Origin: Myxococcus xanthus
Lineage (GTDB): Bacteria; Myxococcota; Myxococcia; Myxococcales; Myxococcaceae
Assembly (NCBI RefSeq): GCF_900106535.1
Contig: NZ_FNOH01000001.1
Span: forward strand, 682,001-746,000
Direction: 5' to 3'
Length of the DNA: 64,000 bases
In this document: positions 53,640 through 62,395 of the stretch, in pieces
Position numbering within the stretch: position 1 is the first letter of the stretch
How the letters are laid out: each line of letters opens with the position of its first letter
The notes under the pieces: model-generated
Told to the model about the DNA's origin: nothing
Database searches by the model: none
What the model saw: only the letters and a program-made list of their open reading frames with translations
Made by a program: the position numbers and the translations under genes

Positions 53640-55526
53640 CTAGGGGTGGCAAGGCGTGATGCTGTCGTTGTTCCCGATGAGGCGCTCCTCTGGCGGCCCG
53701 ATGTAGACGTCGTCCGCGAGCATCGTCGCCAAGCACGAGGGGAGCTGGGGGTTGTCCGTGACGACGAACGCATCGCGCACGCGCGCGAGTGCATCCAGGC
53801 TCAGCGCCGTCATCGCTGGATTCCCCCGCACCTCCAGGGTGCCCAGGGTGTGGAGCGAGCCCAGGGGGCTCAGGTGCTCCAGCGCGTCATTGCCCTTGAC
53901 GTACAGGCCGCGCATCCACGTCACTTGCTCAAAGCCAGACAGGTCCGTCAGCAGCGGGTTGAGGTTGACGAACAACGCGCCACCCATGCTCTGGAGCTTT
54001 GGCAGGTCCGCCGCGCGCAGCAGCCGCGGGTTCTCCGCCAGGATGATGTCCTTATTCACCCGGAGCAGCGACGGCATCGGGCCTACCTGCTCCAGTGCCG
54101 CGTTGCCCGCCACGGCGAGCGCGCCTGTTTCGGAGAGGGCATCGAAGCGGAGGTCCAGGAGCTGGGCGTTGTTCATCACGGTGATGCGGTCCTTCACCAC
54201 CATCAGGTGTTCCAGCCCGGTGAGGTGCGTGAGGGCCTTGTTGCTGGAGATGTCGAGCACGCCGCCGACCCTCGTCAGAGGTCCCAGCCCCTCCAGGGAC
54301 TGAAGCACCGGGTTGCTCGAAATCATGACGCTCCCTCCCACCTCCGTCAGATGGGACACGGGCAGCTTCTCCAACGCGGCGTTCTCGTGAACGGTGAGCG
54401 TGCCCGCCAGCACCTGGACGTGGGGGAACGCGTCGGGGCTCCACTGCACGCCGGTGTTCCAAATGGTGAGGTCGAAGTGGGGCGCCACGGCGGCCACGCC
54501 GCTCAGGGACGAAAGGGCGGGGAGCGAGTTGAGCGTCAGGCTTTCGACGCGAACGGCTGGAAGCGCCTCCGGCGTCTGCGGTCCGACGCGCACCTCGTTG
54601 AGCGGGTTGCTGCCGCGGATGCTCAACGCTCCCCCCACGTAGCGAAGCCCAGACAGCTCCACCCGCGTCAGCGCCGGGTTGTCGTGGATGGACAGCGGAC
54701 CTTCTACCGACACGAGGCCGGGCAGCACCACCGTCGTGACATCCGTGTGCTCGATGGCGAGTCCACCGCGAATGATGGAGAGGGACTTCAACGCCTCCAG
54801 GTCGGCCGCGTTCTCCACCGCATACGTCCCGTCATGGGTCGCCGACAACTGGCACACGAATGCGGACGAGAGAATCTCGGTCTCGTCGAGCACCTTGTCC
54901 AGGTTGGTGTCCACGCCTGCCTCCACCTGGGTACCTCCCGTGGTGCAGTTCGGGCCCGCGGGCTCTGGCCGCTGGCGCAGCAGCGTCACCGCGGGGTCCG
55001 CGCAGAAGCGGGCGGCCGCCCGGAGCTCGTTGTCATCGAGCACGCCGTTCCCATTGAGGTCCACGCCGGCCTCCAGGAGCGCGTTGTCGTACCGGCAGAC
55101 GAAGGGCTGGGCCAGCAGCGGGCGCACGCGGGCGAGGACAGGCGCCGGCTCCATGCAGCCGTGGACCTCGCGCGTCACCTCATCATCCGAAAGGAGGCCG
55201 TTGCCATCCAGGTCCGCCCCCGCCAGGGTGAGCTGCCCGCCCAGCGCACAGGGCTCGCCGGGAGGGAGCTGCCGCGTGCGCACCAGCACGCCTGGCGAGA
55301 GCGTGGTGCAGATGTACTCGGTGCCCGTCACCTCGTCGTCATCGAGCACGCCGTCATCATCCCGGTCCAGCCCCGAGCACACGGCCTTCCCGCCGTGCTC
55401 GCAGTTCGGGCCGGAGGGCTCGTCGGCCACGCGGGTGCGCGCCTCGTGCTGACCGACGAGCCGGCGCAGGTCGATGCCGTCACACCCGGTGGCCAGGACC
55501 AGCGCCAACATCCATGTCCATCGCAT
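53640..55526 (-). CDS. Lipoprotein C of the array: Cys/Asp-rich units plus receptor-L-like repeats
   Basis: The 628-residue product starts MRWTWMLALVLATGC, lipobox Cys at 15 with Asp next. About residues 25-225 hold four units of C...GG....GLD.D.DG.L.D.EVT....C type (DUF7151-like, with calcium-site-like Asp rows such as DRDDDGVLDDDE). About residues 240-600 form a leucine-rich/receptor-L repeat region (GGALSIRGSNPLNEV, GVLDISSNKALTHLTGLEHL). The end is Cys-bearing (PSCLATML ... PCHP). Third and last of three paralogues; starts 21 bp after lipoprotein B. Likely on the periplasmic or outer face as binding proteins; function unknown. Confidence 0.87.
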   Translation of the reverse strand: MRWTWMLALVLATGCDGIDLRRLVGQHEARTRVADEPSGPNCEHGGKAVCSGLDRDDDGVLDDDEVTGTEYICTTLSPGVLVRTRQLPPGEPCALGGQLTLAGADLDGNGLLSDDEVTREVHGCMEPAPVLARVRPLLAQPFVCRYDNALLEAGVDLNGNGVLDDNELRAAARFCADPAVTLLRQRPEPAGPNCTTGGTQVEAGVDTNLDKVLDETEILSSAFVCQLSATHDGTYAVENAADLEALKSLSIIRGGLAIEHTDVTTVVLPGLVSVEGPLSIHDNPALTRVELSGLRYVGGALSIRGSNPLNEVRVGPQTPEALPAVRVESLTLNSLPALSSLSGVAAVAPHFDLTIWNTGVQWSPDAFPHVQVLAGTLTVHENAALEKLPVSHLTEVGGSVMISSNPVLQSLEGLGPLTRVGGVLDISSNKALTHLTGLEHLMVVKDRITVMNNAQLLDLRFDALSETGALAVAGNAALEQVGPMPSLLRVNKDIILAENPRLLRAADLPKLQSMGGALFVNLNPLLTDLSGFEQVTWMRGLYVKGNDALEHLSPLGSLHTLGTLEVRGNPAMTALSLDALARVRDAFVVTDNPQLPSCLATMLADDVYIGPPEERLIGNNDSITPCHP

Positions 55527-55547
55527 CGCCAGGGGCCTTTCGGAGCG

Positions 55548-57173
55548 TCACTCGCCGCAGGTGGCGGTGTCGTCATTGCCGCTGATGTGGAGTTGCCCGG
55601 CGTCGCCCGTGTACACGGCGGTCGCGAGCGACGTCGCGAGGCATGTGGGGAGTTCGAGATTATTCGTGACGTCGAAGGCCTGGCCGACCTGGTACAGGCT
55701 ACTCAGGCCGAGCCGGATGAGGCTCGTGTTGTCCGACACGCGAAGCGAAGCGAGTGTACTCAGGCCGCTCAGGCCCTCCAGGGTCGTCAAGGCGGAGTTT
55801 CCCATCACGCGCAGCTCGGACAAGTGACGGACCGGCTCGAGGCTGGAGAGCGTCTGCAGGGCCTCGTTTTCGCTGATGACGAGTGCGCCGCCGATGCTCC
55901 GCGGGGAGAGTCCTTCTAGGGAGCGCAGCGCCGGGTTCCCCGAGATGCGGACGTTGCCGCCGACATGGAAGAGGTTCGAGAAGGGAAGCGCTTGCAACGC
56001 GTTGTTGTCGGCGATGGTGAGCGAGCCCATGAGGTTGTCGACGTTGACGAGCACGGAATCCTCTTTGGGGTGGAACGCCAGGGCATCATTGCCCACCACC
56101 AGCAGGCTCTCCCGAGGCGACACGCTCACGAGCCCGCTCAGGCTGCGCAGCCGGTCGTTGTTGCTCACGACGACGCCCTGGCCCACGAAGAGCCGTTGAT
56201 GGTCCGCGCCACCCGCTTGCAGCCTGTCCAGCGCGGGGTTGGCTGTCACATCGAGGTCGTCGCCCACGAAGCGCAGGACGGGCAGGTCCACCCAGGTCAG
56301 GAGTTGGTTGTTCCAGAGGCGCAGGGTGCGGTCCACCACCGCGAGCCCCGGCAGGCTCAGCTCGGTGATGGACGCGTCGTTGATCAGGAGCGACCCCTGG
56401 ATGCGGGAGATGCGCTGGAGCGCGGCGAGGTCCGCGGGGGTCTGCACGGTGTAGTCGCCGTGGAGCGTGTGCAGGGCCTCGCAGACGAAGGCGGTCTTGT
56501 AGACCTCGGGCCCCAAGAGCACGCCATCGTCATTCGAATCCACGCCTAGCCGGATGCCCGTGCCACCCTGGGGGCAGGTCGCTCCGGCGAACTCGGGCAC
56601 GTAGACGACCATGAGCCGGGTCGGCTCCACGCAGACACTCTCCATGGCGCGGACCTCGTCTTCATCGAGGAGGCCATTGCCGTTCGCGTCAGGGCCGGCC
56701 TCCACCCAGGTGCGGCCCCAGCTACAGAGCCACGGCGGGACCGTCGCCGACGGAGGCTGATGCTGGCTTCGGTGAATCACACGCGGGGAGACTGGCTCGG
56801 TGCAGCCGTACACCTCCCGGGTGACTTCTCCGTCTTCCAGGACATCGTTGCCATTCACGTCCAGGCCCGCCCGCGACACGTGGCCGCCGTGAGGGCACTG
56901 CTCACCGGGCGGCACGTCTTGCATGTGCACCAGCACCCCGGGCGTGGGCGTGGTGCAGACGTACTCGGTGCTCGTGACTTCGGCGGCGTCGAGCACGCCG
57001 TTGTCGTTCAGGTCCAGGCCCGCGAGAAAGGCCCTGCCGCCGAGCGGGCAGCGGTCTCCGGCCGGTTCGGGGTCCACTCGCGTGCGTGCCTCGTGTTGCG
57101 TGACGAGCTTCCGCACGTCGATGCCGTCACAGCCCGCCGCCAGCAGTACCACCGCCATCCAGGTCCATCGCAT
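55548..57173 (-). CDS. Lipoprotein B of the array
   Basis: Encodes 541 residues with the same plan as its neighbours: signal MRWTWMAVVLLAAGC (Cys15), four Cys/Asp-rich units (GLDLNDNGVLDAAEVT, GLDVNGNDVLEDGEVT, GPDANGNGLLDEDEV, GVDSNDDGVLLGPEVY) and a shorter receptor-L/LRR region (GSLTIADNNALQAL, GGALVISENEALQTLSSLEPVRHLSEL). It ends with a Cys-containing tail (LPTCLATSL ... DDTATCGE). Shorter than A and C by about 80 residues, mainly in the repeat part. It lies 46 bp after lipoprotein A. The signal peptide is nearly identical to that of C, indicating recent duplication. Confidence 0.87.
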   Translation of the reverse strand: MRWTWMAVVLLAAGCDGIDVRKLVTQHEARTRVDPEPAGDRCPLGGRAFLAGLDLNDNGVLDAAEVTSTEYVCTTPTPGVLVHMQDVPPGEQCPHGGHVSRAGLDVNGNDVLEDGEVTREVYGCTEPVSPRVIHRSQHQPPSATVPPWLCSWGRTWVEAGPDANGNGLLDEDEVRAMESVCVEPTRLMVVYVPEFAGATCPQGGTGIRLGVDSNDDGVLLGPEVYKTAFVCEALHTLHGDYTVQTPADLAALQRISRIQGSLLINDASITELSLPGLAVVDRTLRLWNNQLLTWVDLPVLRFVGDDLDVTANPALDRLQAGGADHQRLFVGQGVVVSNNDRLRSLSGLVSVSPRESLLVVGNDALAFHPKEDSVLVNVDNLMGSLTIADNNALQALPFSNLFHVGGNVRISGNPALRSLEGLSPRSIGGALVISENEALQTLSSLEPVRHLSELRVMGNSALTTLEGLSGLSTLASLRVSDNTSLIRLGLSSLYQVGQAFDVTNNLELPTCLATSLATAVYTGDAGQLHISGNDDTATCGE

Positions 57174-57219
57174 GAGTGCTTCTCTCTTCCTCGTGACGGA
57201 AGTCGCCGCTGGGAGGCTT

Positions 57220-59082
57220 TCAATCGCAGGGGGATGAGCTGTCGTTGCCGCGAATCTCCGGCGCGCCGCCCGTGTTGACCCGTGCGGCGAGCGACACGGC
57301 CAGGCAGGTGGGGAGCCGGGGGTTCTCCGTGACGGTGAAGATGAGGGTGACGTTCTCCAGGGCGTTCAGGTCCAGGCGCAGCAGGTTCTCATGGGAGATC
57401 ACATGCAGCTCTTCCAGCGAATGGAGGAGGGCGAGGTCCGACAGGTCGATGAGGCTCGCGTTGTTCTCCAAGGTCAGCACCTTCAGTGAGAGCAGCCGGT
57501 CGAAGCCCATCAGCCGGGAGAGCTGTGGGTTGTTGCCGATGAACAGGAAGCCGCTGTTCTGCACCTTCTGGAGCCCCCACAGGTCCTTCAACACGGCGTT
57601 GGCATTGAACCGCATGCCGGAGGTGACGCGCGCCAGCTTGGGGAACTCCCCCGCGGCTTCCAGCGCGGGGTTGCGATCGAATTCGAGCGTCCCCACCTGG
57701 GTGAGTTCATTCATGCCTTCCACCGAGCGCAGATTGGCGTTGTCCCGCACGCGGAGGCCACCGCCAATGGACGTCAGCGCTGGCATGCCCCACAACCCGG
57801 AGAGGACCTCGTTGTTTTCGATCACCAGGTCTCCCACGACCGTATGCAGCACAGTTCCACTCAGGGTGCTCAGGGCGGAGTTCCCGATGATGTTCAGGGA
57901 GCCGCCCAGCCATTCGAGGTGCCGGAAGGGAAGGGTGGAGAGCTTCGCGTTGCCTTCCAGGGTGATGCTGCCGAGGAGCGCGGAGACGAATGTGAAGTAG
58001 CCTCCTTCGAGGGCATCGTTGTCTCTCAGGACGATGTTGCTGCCAGGAAGGACCGCGCTCACCCCCGCGAGCGTGGGGAGCAAGGGATTGGACACCAGGC
58101 TGAAGTCTCCCCAGACCCGGAGTGGAGCGCGGCTGCCGCTGCCCAGGGTCAGCGTGGTCAACACGGGGTTTCTGGCTACGGTGAGCGGGCCGGCCACGAG
58201 GCGCAGCGAGGGCATCTCCACGCGTTCGAGCGACGTGTCGATGATCTCCAGCGCGCCTTCGACCATCATCAAGTCGGGGAGGCGGGCCTCCGTGACGGAC
58301 CCGGAGTCGAAGTAGAGGCTGCCGCGGACGCGGGAGATGCCCTCCAGCGCCACGAGGTCCACCGCGTTGCGCACGCGGTAAGTGCCATCCAGCGTGTGCA
58401 GGGGCTGGCACACGAACATGGATGACATCACCTCTTCGTCCTCGAACAGGCCGTCCGCGTCCGCGTCGGTGCCCACGTCCACCTGGGTGCTGGGCGTGGG
58501 GCACGCGGCGCCAGCCGGAGCCGGTGACTGGCGCACCCGGACCTCGGAGGGGAGTACGCAGAGGTTGGACGTCGCCCGGACCTCCGAGTCGTCGAGCACG
58601 CCGTTGCCGTCCTGGTCCTGCCCGGCCTCGACCACGGCGCCATGCTTACCGCAGGGGAAGACGAACGGCTCCCGGGCCCGCACGCGGGTGACCACGGCCT
58701 CCGAGCTGGCGCAGCCGTAGACCTCGCGAGTGACCTCGCTGTCCTCCAACTCGTCATTGCGATTCGAGTCCTGGCCCGCGCGGTACACCCTGCCGCCCTC
58801 GGTGCAGTTCTCACCGGGGGGCTCGTCCTGCACGCGCATCAGCACGCCGGGGATGGCGGTGACACACGCGTACTGGGTGACGGTCACTTCGCCGTCGTCG
58901 AGCACGCCGTTGTCGTTCAGGTCCAGGCCCGTGCGGACGAAATGACCACCCTGGGCGCAGTTGGCACCCGCGGGCTCGGGCTCCAGCCGGGTGAGCGGCG
59001 GGTGCTGCCGGACGAGCCGGTCCAAGTCGATGCCGTCACACCCCGTGACGAGCACGAGCATCACCATCCACATGCGTTTCAT
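57220..59082 (-). CDS. Lipoprotein A of the array, next to the caspase-like gene
   Basis: Encodes 620 residues from ATG 59082 (TTG two codons earlier is less likely). The signal MKRMWMVMLVLVTGC has Cys15 and a following Asp, as in B and C. Four Cys/Asp-rich units (GLDLNDNGVLDDGEVT, GQDSNRNDELEDSEVT, GQDQDGNGVLDDSEV, GTDADADGLFEDEEVM) precede the receptor-L/LRR part (GALEIIDTSLERVEMPSL, GSLNIIGNSALSTL). Ends LPTCLAVSL ... SSPCD. Starts 11 bp after the caspase-like stop, so it is probably co-transcribed with the sigma, anti-sigma and caspase genes. Confidence 0.87.
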   Translation of the reverse strand: MKRMWMVMLVLVTGCDGIDLDRLVRQHPPLTRLEPEPAGANCAQGGHFVRTGLDLNDNGVLDDGEVTVTQYACVTAIPGVLMRVQDEPPGENCTEGGRVYRAGQDSNRNDELEDSEVTREVYGCASSEAVVTRVRAREPFVFPCGKHGAVVEAGQDQDGNGVLDDSEVRATSNLCVLPSEVRVRQSPAPAGAACPTPSTQVDVGTDADADGLFEDEEVMSSMFVCQPLHTLDGTYRVRNAVDLVALEGISRVRGSLYFDSGSVTEARLPDLMMVEGALEIIDTSLERVEMPSLRLVAGPLTVARNPVLTTLTLGSGSRAPLRVWGDFSLVSNPLLPTLAGVSAVLPGSNIVLRDNDALEGGYFTFVSALLGSITLEGNAKLSTLPFRHLEWLGGSLNIIGNSALSTLSGTVLHTVVGDLVIENNEVLSGLWGMPALTSIGGGLRVRDNANLRSVEGMNELTQVGTLEFDRNPALEAAGEFPKLARVTSGMRFNANAVLKDLWGLQKVQNSGFLFIGNNPQLSRLMGFDRLLSLKVLTLENNASLIDLSDLALLHSLEELHVISHENLLRLDLNALENVTLIFTVTENPRLPTCLAVSLAARVNTGGAPEIRGNDSSSPCD

Positions 59083-59093
59083 GAGCAATTCTC

Positions 59094-60827
59094 TCAGCGT
59101 CGCAGCGCCAGCTCGAAGCCGAACGCGCGGTCCCAGTAATTGCGCTGGTCCAGGGTGACGCGGTCATAAGTGAGCGTGGCCGCCAGACGCAGCCGCACAC
59201 CCGCCAGCGCTCCCGTCACCCCCGCGGCGGTGTATGTGGAGAGCACGGTGGGGTCGCCCATGCGCACCTGTCCGCGAGTGATTCCCAGAAAGCCCCAGCC
59301 CGCTCCCGCCTCCAGGAACAGCGGCACGCGCAGGTGTGCCGGTGCCTGTGCGCCCAGGAGGCCCAGGAGCGCACCCCGGTGGGTGCGGATGTCGTCGGTG
59401 GCCAGGGGCGTCAGGCCATAGGAGGCGCGCGCGCCGTAGTAGAGCGACGGCAGGGGCGCCTCGCGCCGCCACGTCACCGTGGGGCCGGTGGCCAGCGTGC
59501 TCAATCCGAGCGGTGCCTGCTGCCCCGTCCAACCCAGGTCCCAACCCCCCATTGTGTCGGGCCGCTGCGCCATGAACCGCGGGAAGGTGCCGCCCGCGCT
59601 CGGAGGAAACGCCTGGGATACGCCCACGGGCGCGAGCCCGGTGACCGCCACGTAGCGCTCGTAGAAATCCTTGTCGAGCGGCACCGCGAACAAGCCCTTG
59701 CGCAGGGCCTCCTCGGCGGGGCCTCGCTCCTGGAGCTCCCGGTCGCCCATGTCGATGATGCCGTTGGTGGACAGCTTGGCCAGGGTGATGCGGGCTTCCT
59801 GCGTGGGCGTGCGAATCCAATACACGTCGCGTTCGGGCAGGCGCAGCAGCACGTACTGTTCTTTCGAACGGCGCACGTCGGCCAACCGCCGTCCGTCTGA
59901 ATCCTCGACGGAGATGCGCGAGTGCTCGAGCCCTGCGGGCAGCGGAAGGCTGGGACCCTTCGGTGCGGGGCCTACCAGCGGACGCCGTGGCTCGCGGGTG
60001 GGGGCGAAGGCGTGGAGCGACAGGCGCGCGGGGAGGCCCTTCACGCCCTGGAGCGACGCGGTGACGAAGGCGCCCAGCTCGCTGTACTCCACCTTGCCGT
60101 CGCCGTTGATGTCCGCGGCGCCCATGAGGCCGGAGCGGGCCACGTGGCTGAAGACACCCGCGCGGATGCGAGACCACTCGTGCGTCTCGCCGTCGTCGCT
60201 CTCCGCGAACACGGCGCCCACGGTGGGCCGGGTGGCGAGCTGCTCACGGGCCAGCATGCCGCGCAGCTCCGCGAGCACCGCCGCGTCCGTCTGACCGCCG
60301 CGGCTGCCCACGACGCCAGACGCGCGGCACGCGTCCACGATGAGGTGGACATAGCTGGCGCCGAGCGGATCCACGACGTCCGCGTAAAGGCTTGCTTTAT
60401 CCAGACGTCCACCCGCGAGGGTGAAGTACGCGCGTCCGGCCTCGTCTGTGTTTCCGTGGCCCACGTAGACGAGCAGCACGTCTGTCTGGCGTCCCAATTC
60501 GTGGTCCACCAGGTTGGCAGCGCGGAGGCGGGCGACCTCTCGCTTCACCTCGTCTGGGGTTGGGGGCCGTGCGCCCGCGAGCACCGGCCGGGCCGTGGCG
60601 CGTGTCGCCTCGTCCGGGTCCACCAGCAGCGTTGTCTCCACGCCCAGGCGTTGAAGCGTCTCCGCCCACAGCACGCCGTCATCGTCCGCGAAACGCAACG
60701 ACGGGAGCGACGGGTCGTCGCTCCCGTTATGGGCAATGACCAGGGCGCGGCGAACCACGGCTTCGGCCGAGGCACCTCGGGCCAGCAGCAGTGCCGCGGC
60801 GCCGAGGAGCACTCCCAGTTTTTTCAT
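59094..60827 (-). CDS. Periplasmic caspase-like (C14) protein with EF-hand and C-terminal barrel-like domain
   Basis: Encodes 577 residues. MKKLGVLLGAAALLLARGASA is a signal peptide. A caspase-fold domain (about 25-235) carries the catalytic pair His124 (YVGHGN) and Cys167 (LIVDACRAS), both intact. An EF-hand follows (DINGDGKVEYSEL, 239-251). The last 170 residues are beta-rich and end in a pattern fitting outer-membrane strands (WDRAFGFELALRR). Exported caspase-like proteins are uncommon; substrates are unknown. Calcium could regulate it. The ATG overlaps the anti-sigma stop (ATGA), tying its expression to the sigma pair. Confidence 0.88.
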   Translation of the reverse strand: MKKLGVLLGAAALLLARGASAEAVVRRALVIAHNGSDDPSLPSLRFADDDGVLWAETLQRLGVETTLLVDPDEATRATARPVLAGARPPTPDEVKREVARLRAANLVDHELGRQTDVLLVYVGHGNTDEAGRAYFTLAGGRLDKASLYADVVDPLGASYVHLIVDACRASGVVGSRGGQTDAAVLAELRGMLAREQLATRPTVGAVFAESDDGETHEWSRIRAGVFSHVARSGLMGAADINGDGKVEYSELGAFVTASLQGVKGLPARLSLHAFAPTREPRRPLVGPAPKGPSLPLPAGLEHSRISVEDSDGRRLADVRRSKEQYVLLRLPERDVYWIRTPTQEARITLAKLSTNGIIDMGDRELQERGPAEEALRKGLFAVPLDKDFYERYVAVTGLAPVGVSQAFPPSAGGTFPRFMAQRPDTMGGWDLGWTGQQAPLGLSTLATGPTVTWRREAPLPSLYYGARASYGLTPLATDDIRTHRGALLGLLGAQAPAHLRVPLFLEAGAGWGFLGITRGQVRMGDPTVLSTYTAAGVTGALAGVRLRLAATLTYDRVTLDQRNYWDRAFGFELALRR

Positions 60828-61582
60828 GGAGCTTCCTCTACCCTCACTGACTGCTTGAGCACCACCGTGCCCTTTGTCTGTTCACCGCGCAGGGTCGCCA
60901 GGGACTCGGCTGGGCTGCCTGCGAAGACGGCGACGACTTCGACGGTGCCTGCCGTTTCAGGCATGGGCACAGTCAGCTCGAGGGGGGCTTCCTTGCCCAA
61001 GCCTCCGGACAGGGCGAAGGGACCGGCCGTCACCTCCGCTTTCTTGGCGCCGCGGACCTGGACCGCGACGTGGGTGAAAGGCGCATGGCCACCGGCGGCG
61101 AAGGCCAGCATGGCACCGGCGCGGCAGGCATCTCCGGCGTGCAGCTCACGCAGGGCCTGGCCCGGGGTGGCGCAGAAGATTCGCAGGGCGACGCCGGGCG
61201 GCGCGGTGCCTTCGCCGCGGGCGACGAACTCGCCGGGCGTCGTCGTGGCGGTGGGGATGAGCACCACCGCGAGGAAGACAGCGGCCAGCGCGCCGCCGAG
61301 CAGGGCCAGGGAGGGCCACCGGGACGGAGCCTGTTCCGGTGCGGCCGCGGCGAGGGCGGCCTCTAGGCCTCCGTCTGACAATGCTTGGAGCTCCACGGAG
61401 GAGGGGGCGTGGATGTCATTGCCCTCCAGGGCGCGGTGGGCCTGGGCCCAGCGCTCGTAGCGGGTGCCGCAGCGCCGGCAGGCGTGGGCGTGGCGCAGCA
61501 GGCGAGCGGACTGGTGGGAGGACAGGTCTCCCAGCGACCACCGGGTCAGGCTGGCGTCGATATGTCTCTCGTACCACCTCAT
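60824..61582 (-). CDS. Zinc-finger anti-sigma factor with periplasmic domain
   Basis: The 252-residue product has an N-terminal anti-sigma zinc motif (HAHACRRCG, a His-x3-Cys-x2-Cys pattern) in the cytoplasm and one membrane helix (LALLGGALAAVFLAVVLIP, about residues 95-118). A periplasmic domain of 130 residues carries two cysteines (RIFCATPGQALRELHAGDACRAG). Cysteine pairing could sense redox or proteolysis. It should bind and silence the sigma factor encoded just upstream. ATG 61582 overlaps the sigma stop (ATGA), which favours it over the frame start at 61606. Confidence 0.85.
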   Translation of the reverse strand: MRWYERHIDASLTRWSLGDLSSHQSARLLRHAHACRRCGTRYERWAQAHRALEGNDIHAPSSVELQALSDGGLEAALAAAAPEQAPSRWPSLALLGGALAAVFLAVVLIPTATTTPGEFVARGEGTAPPGVALRIFCATPGQALRELHAGDACRAGAMLAFAAGGHAPFTHVAVQVRGAKKAEVTAGPFALSGGLGKEAPLELTVPMPETAGTVEVVAVFAGSPAESLATLRGEQTKGTVVLKQSVRVEEAP

Positions 61583-62328
61583 GAGGGCATGCTCCCTATT
61601 GCGCACAGGGCGAGCGAGGCCAGGAGGACTCCCAGCTCCATCCGCCCGGGCTCGGCCGATGCGTCCAGCCAGCCCGAGTCCTTCAAATGCTCGGTGAACT
61701 GCGTCCGCATCCGCCGCTCGCGCACCCGGACTTCGCCTCGGGTGAGCTGGAGCTGCTGGGCGGCGGATTCCTGCGAAAGTCCTTCCACGAAACGCAGTTG
61801 CGCCAGGGCGCGGCCTTCGTCCGTGAGTGTGTCGAGGAAGGCGCGGACCAGGTCGCGCACTTCGGTGCTGAGGGCCTCTTCTTCCGGCGTCCGGCCCTCG
61901 GTGGGCAAGTGGGGCAGCTCGGGCGCGTCGTCCATGGGGACGGCCTCGCGGGACACGCGCCCCGACGCGCGCATCAGGTCGATGGCTGTCGAGCGCGCCA
62001 CCGTGAGGAGGAAGCCCAGGTAGGGGCGAACCCCGTCATAGGCCTGCCGCATGTTGGGCCGGAAGGCCCGGACGAACGTCTCTTGATGGGCGGCGTCCAA
62101 ATCCAGCGCGGACAACGCGGCGCTCCGCGTCCCCCCATCCGTGCCCACCGCGAACTTTCGCGAGAGGTAGCGGAGCACCTCCGGCGAATAGGCTCGGTAC
62201 ACCTGCGTGAGGACGGACGTCTCCCCTCGGCGGAAAGCCTCCAAGACGGACCGGTCGTTTCCAGGCAGCACGGTAACTCCGTCCCTCGTCGCGAGCCGGC
62301 TCGAGCCCAATGCCCGGCCGTCCGTCAT
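61579..62328 (-). CDS. ECF-type RNA polymerase sigma factor
   Basis: Encodes 249 residues with sigma region 2 (VLTQVYRAYSPEVLRYLSRKF ... AHQETFVRAFRPNMRQAYDGVRPYLGFLLTVARSTAIDLMRASGR) and region 4 (LTDEGRALAQLRFVEGLSQESAAQQLQLTRGEVRVRERRMRT). It lacks regions 1 and 3, as in ECF sigma factors. It probably reads its own promoter and that of the downstream genes. ATG 62328 is preferred to the longer frame at 62361; GAAGGG sits immediately before it. First gene of the 53640-62328 unit. Confidence 0.87.
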   Translation of the reverse strand: MTDGRALGSSRLATRDGVTVLPGNDRSVLEAFRRGETSVLTQVYRAYSPEVLRYLSRKFAVGTDGGTRSAALSALDLDAAHQETFVRAFRPNMRQAYDGVRPYLGFLLTVARSTAIDLMRASGRVSREAVPMDDAPELPHLPTEGRTPEEEALSTEVRDLVRAFLDTLTDEGRALAQLRFVEGLSQESAAQQLQLTRGEVRVRERRMRTQFTEHLKDSGWLDASAEPGRMELGVLLASLALCAIGSMPS

Positions 62329-62395
62329 CCCTTCAAAATGGGATACGGAACGGGGTCGCAAAATGGGTCGCGCCTATAACGAATGGCGCGCATTT

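Noticed and set aside
53625..55919. 764-codon plus-strand frame
   Set aside because: Antisense shadow of lipoproteins B and C.
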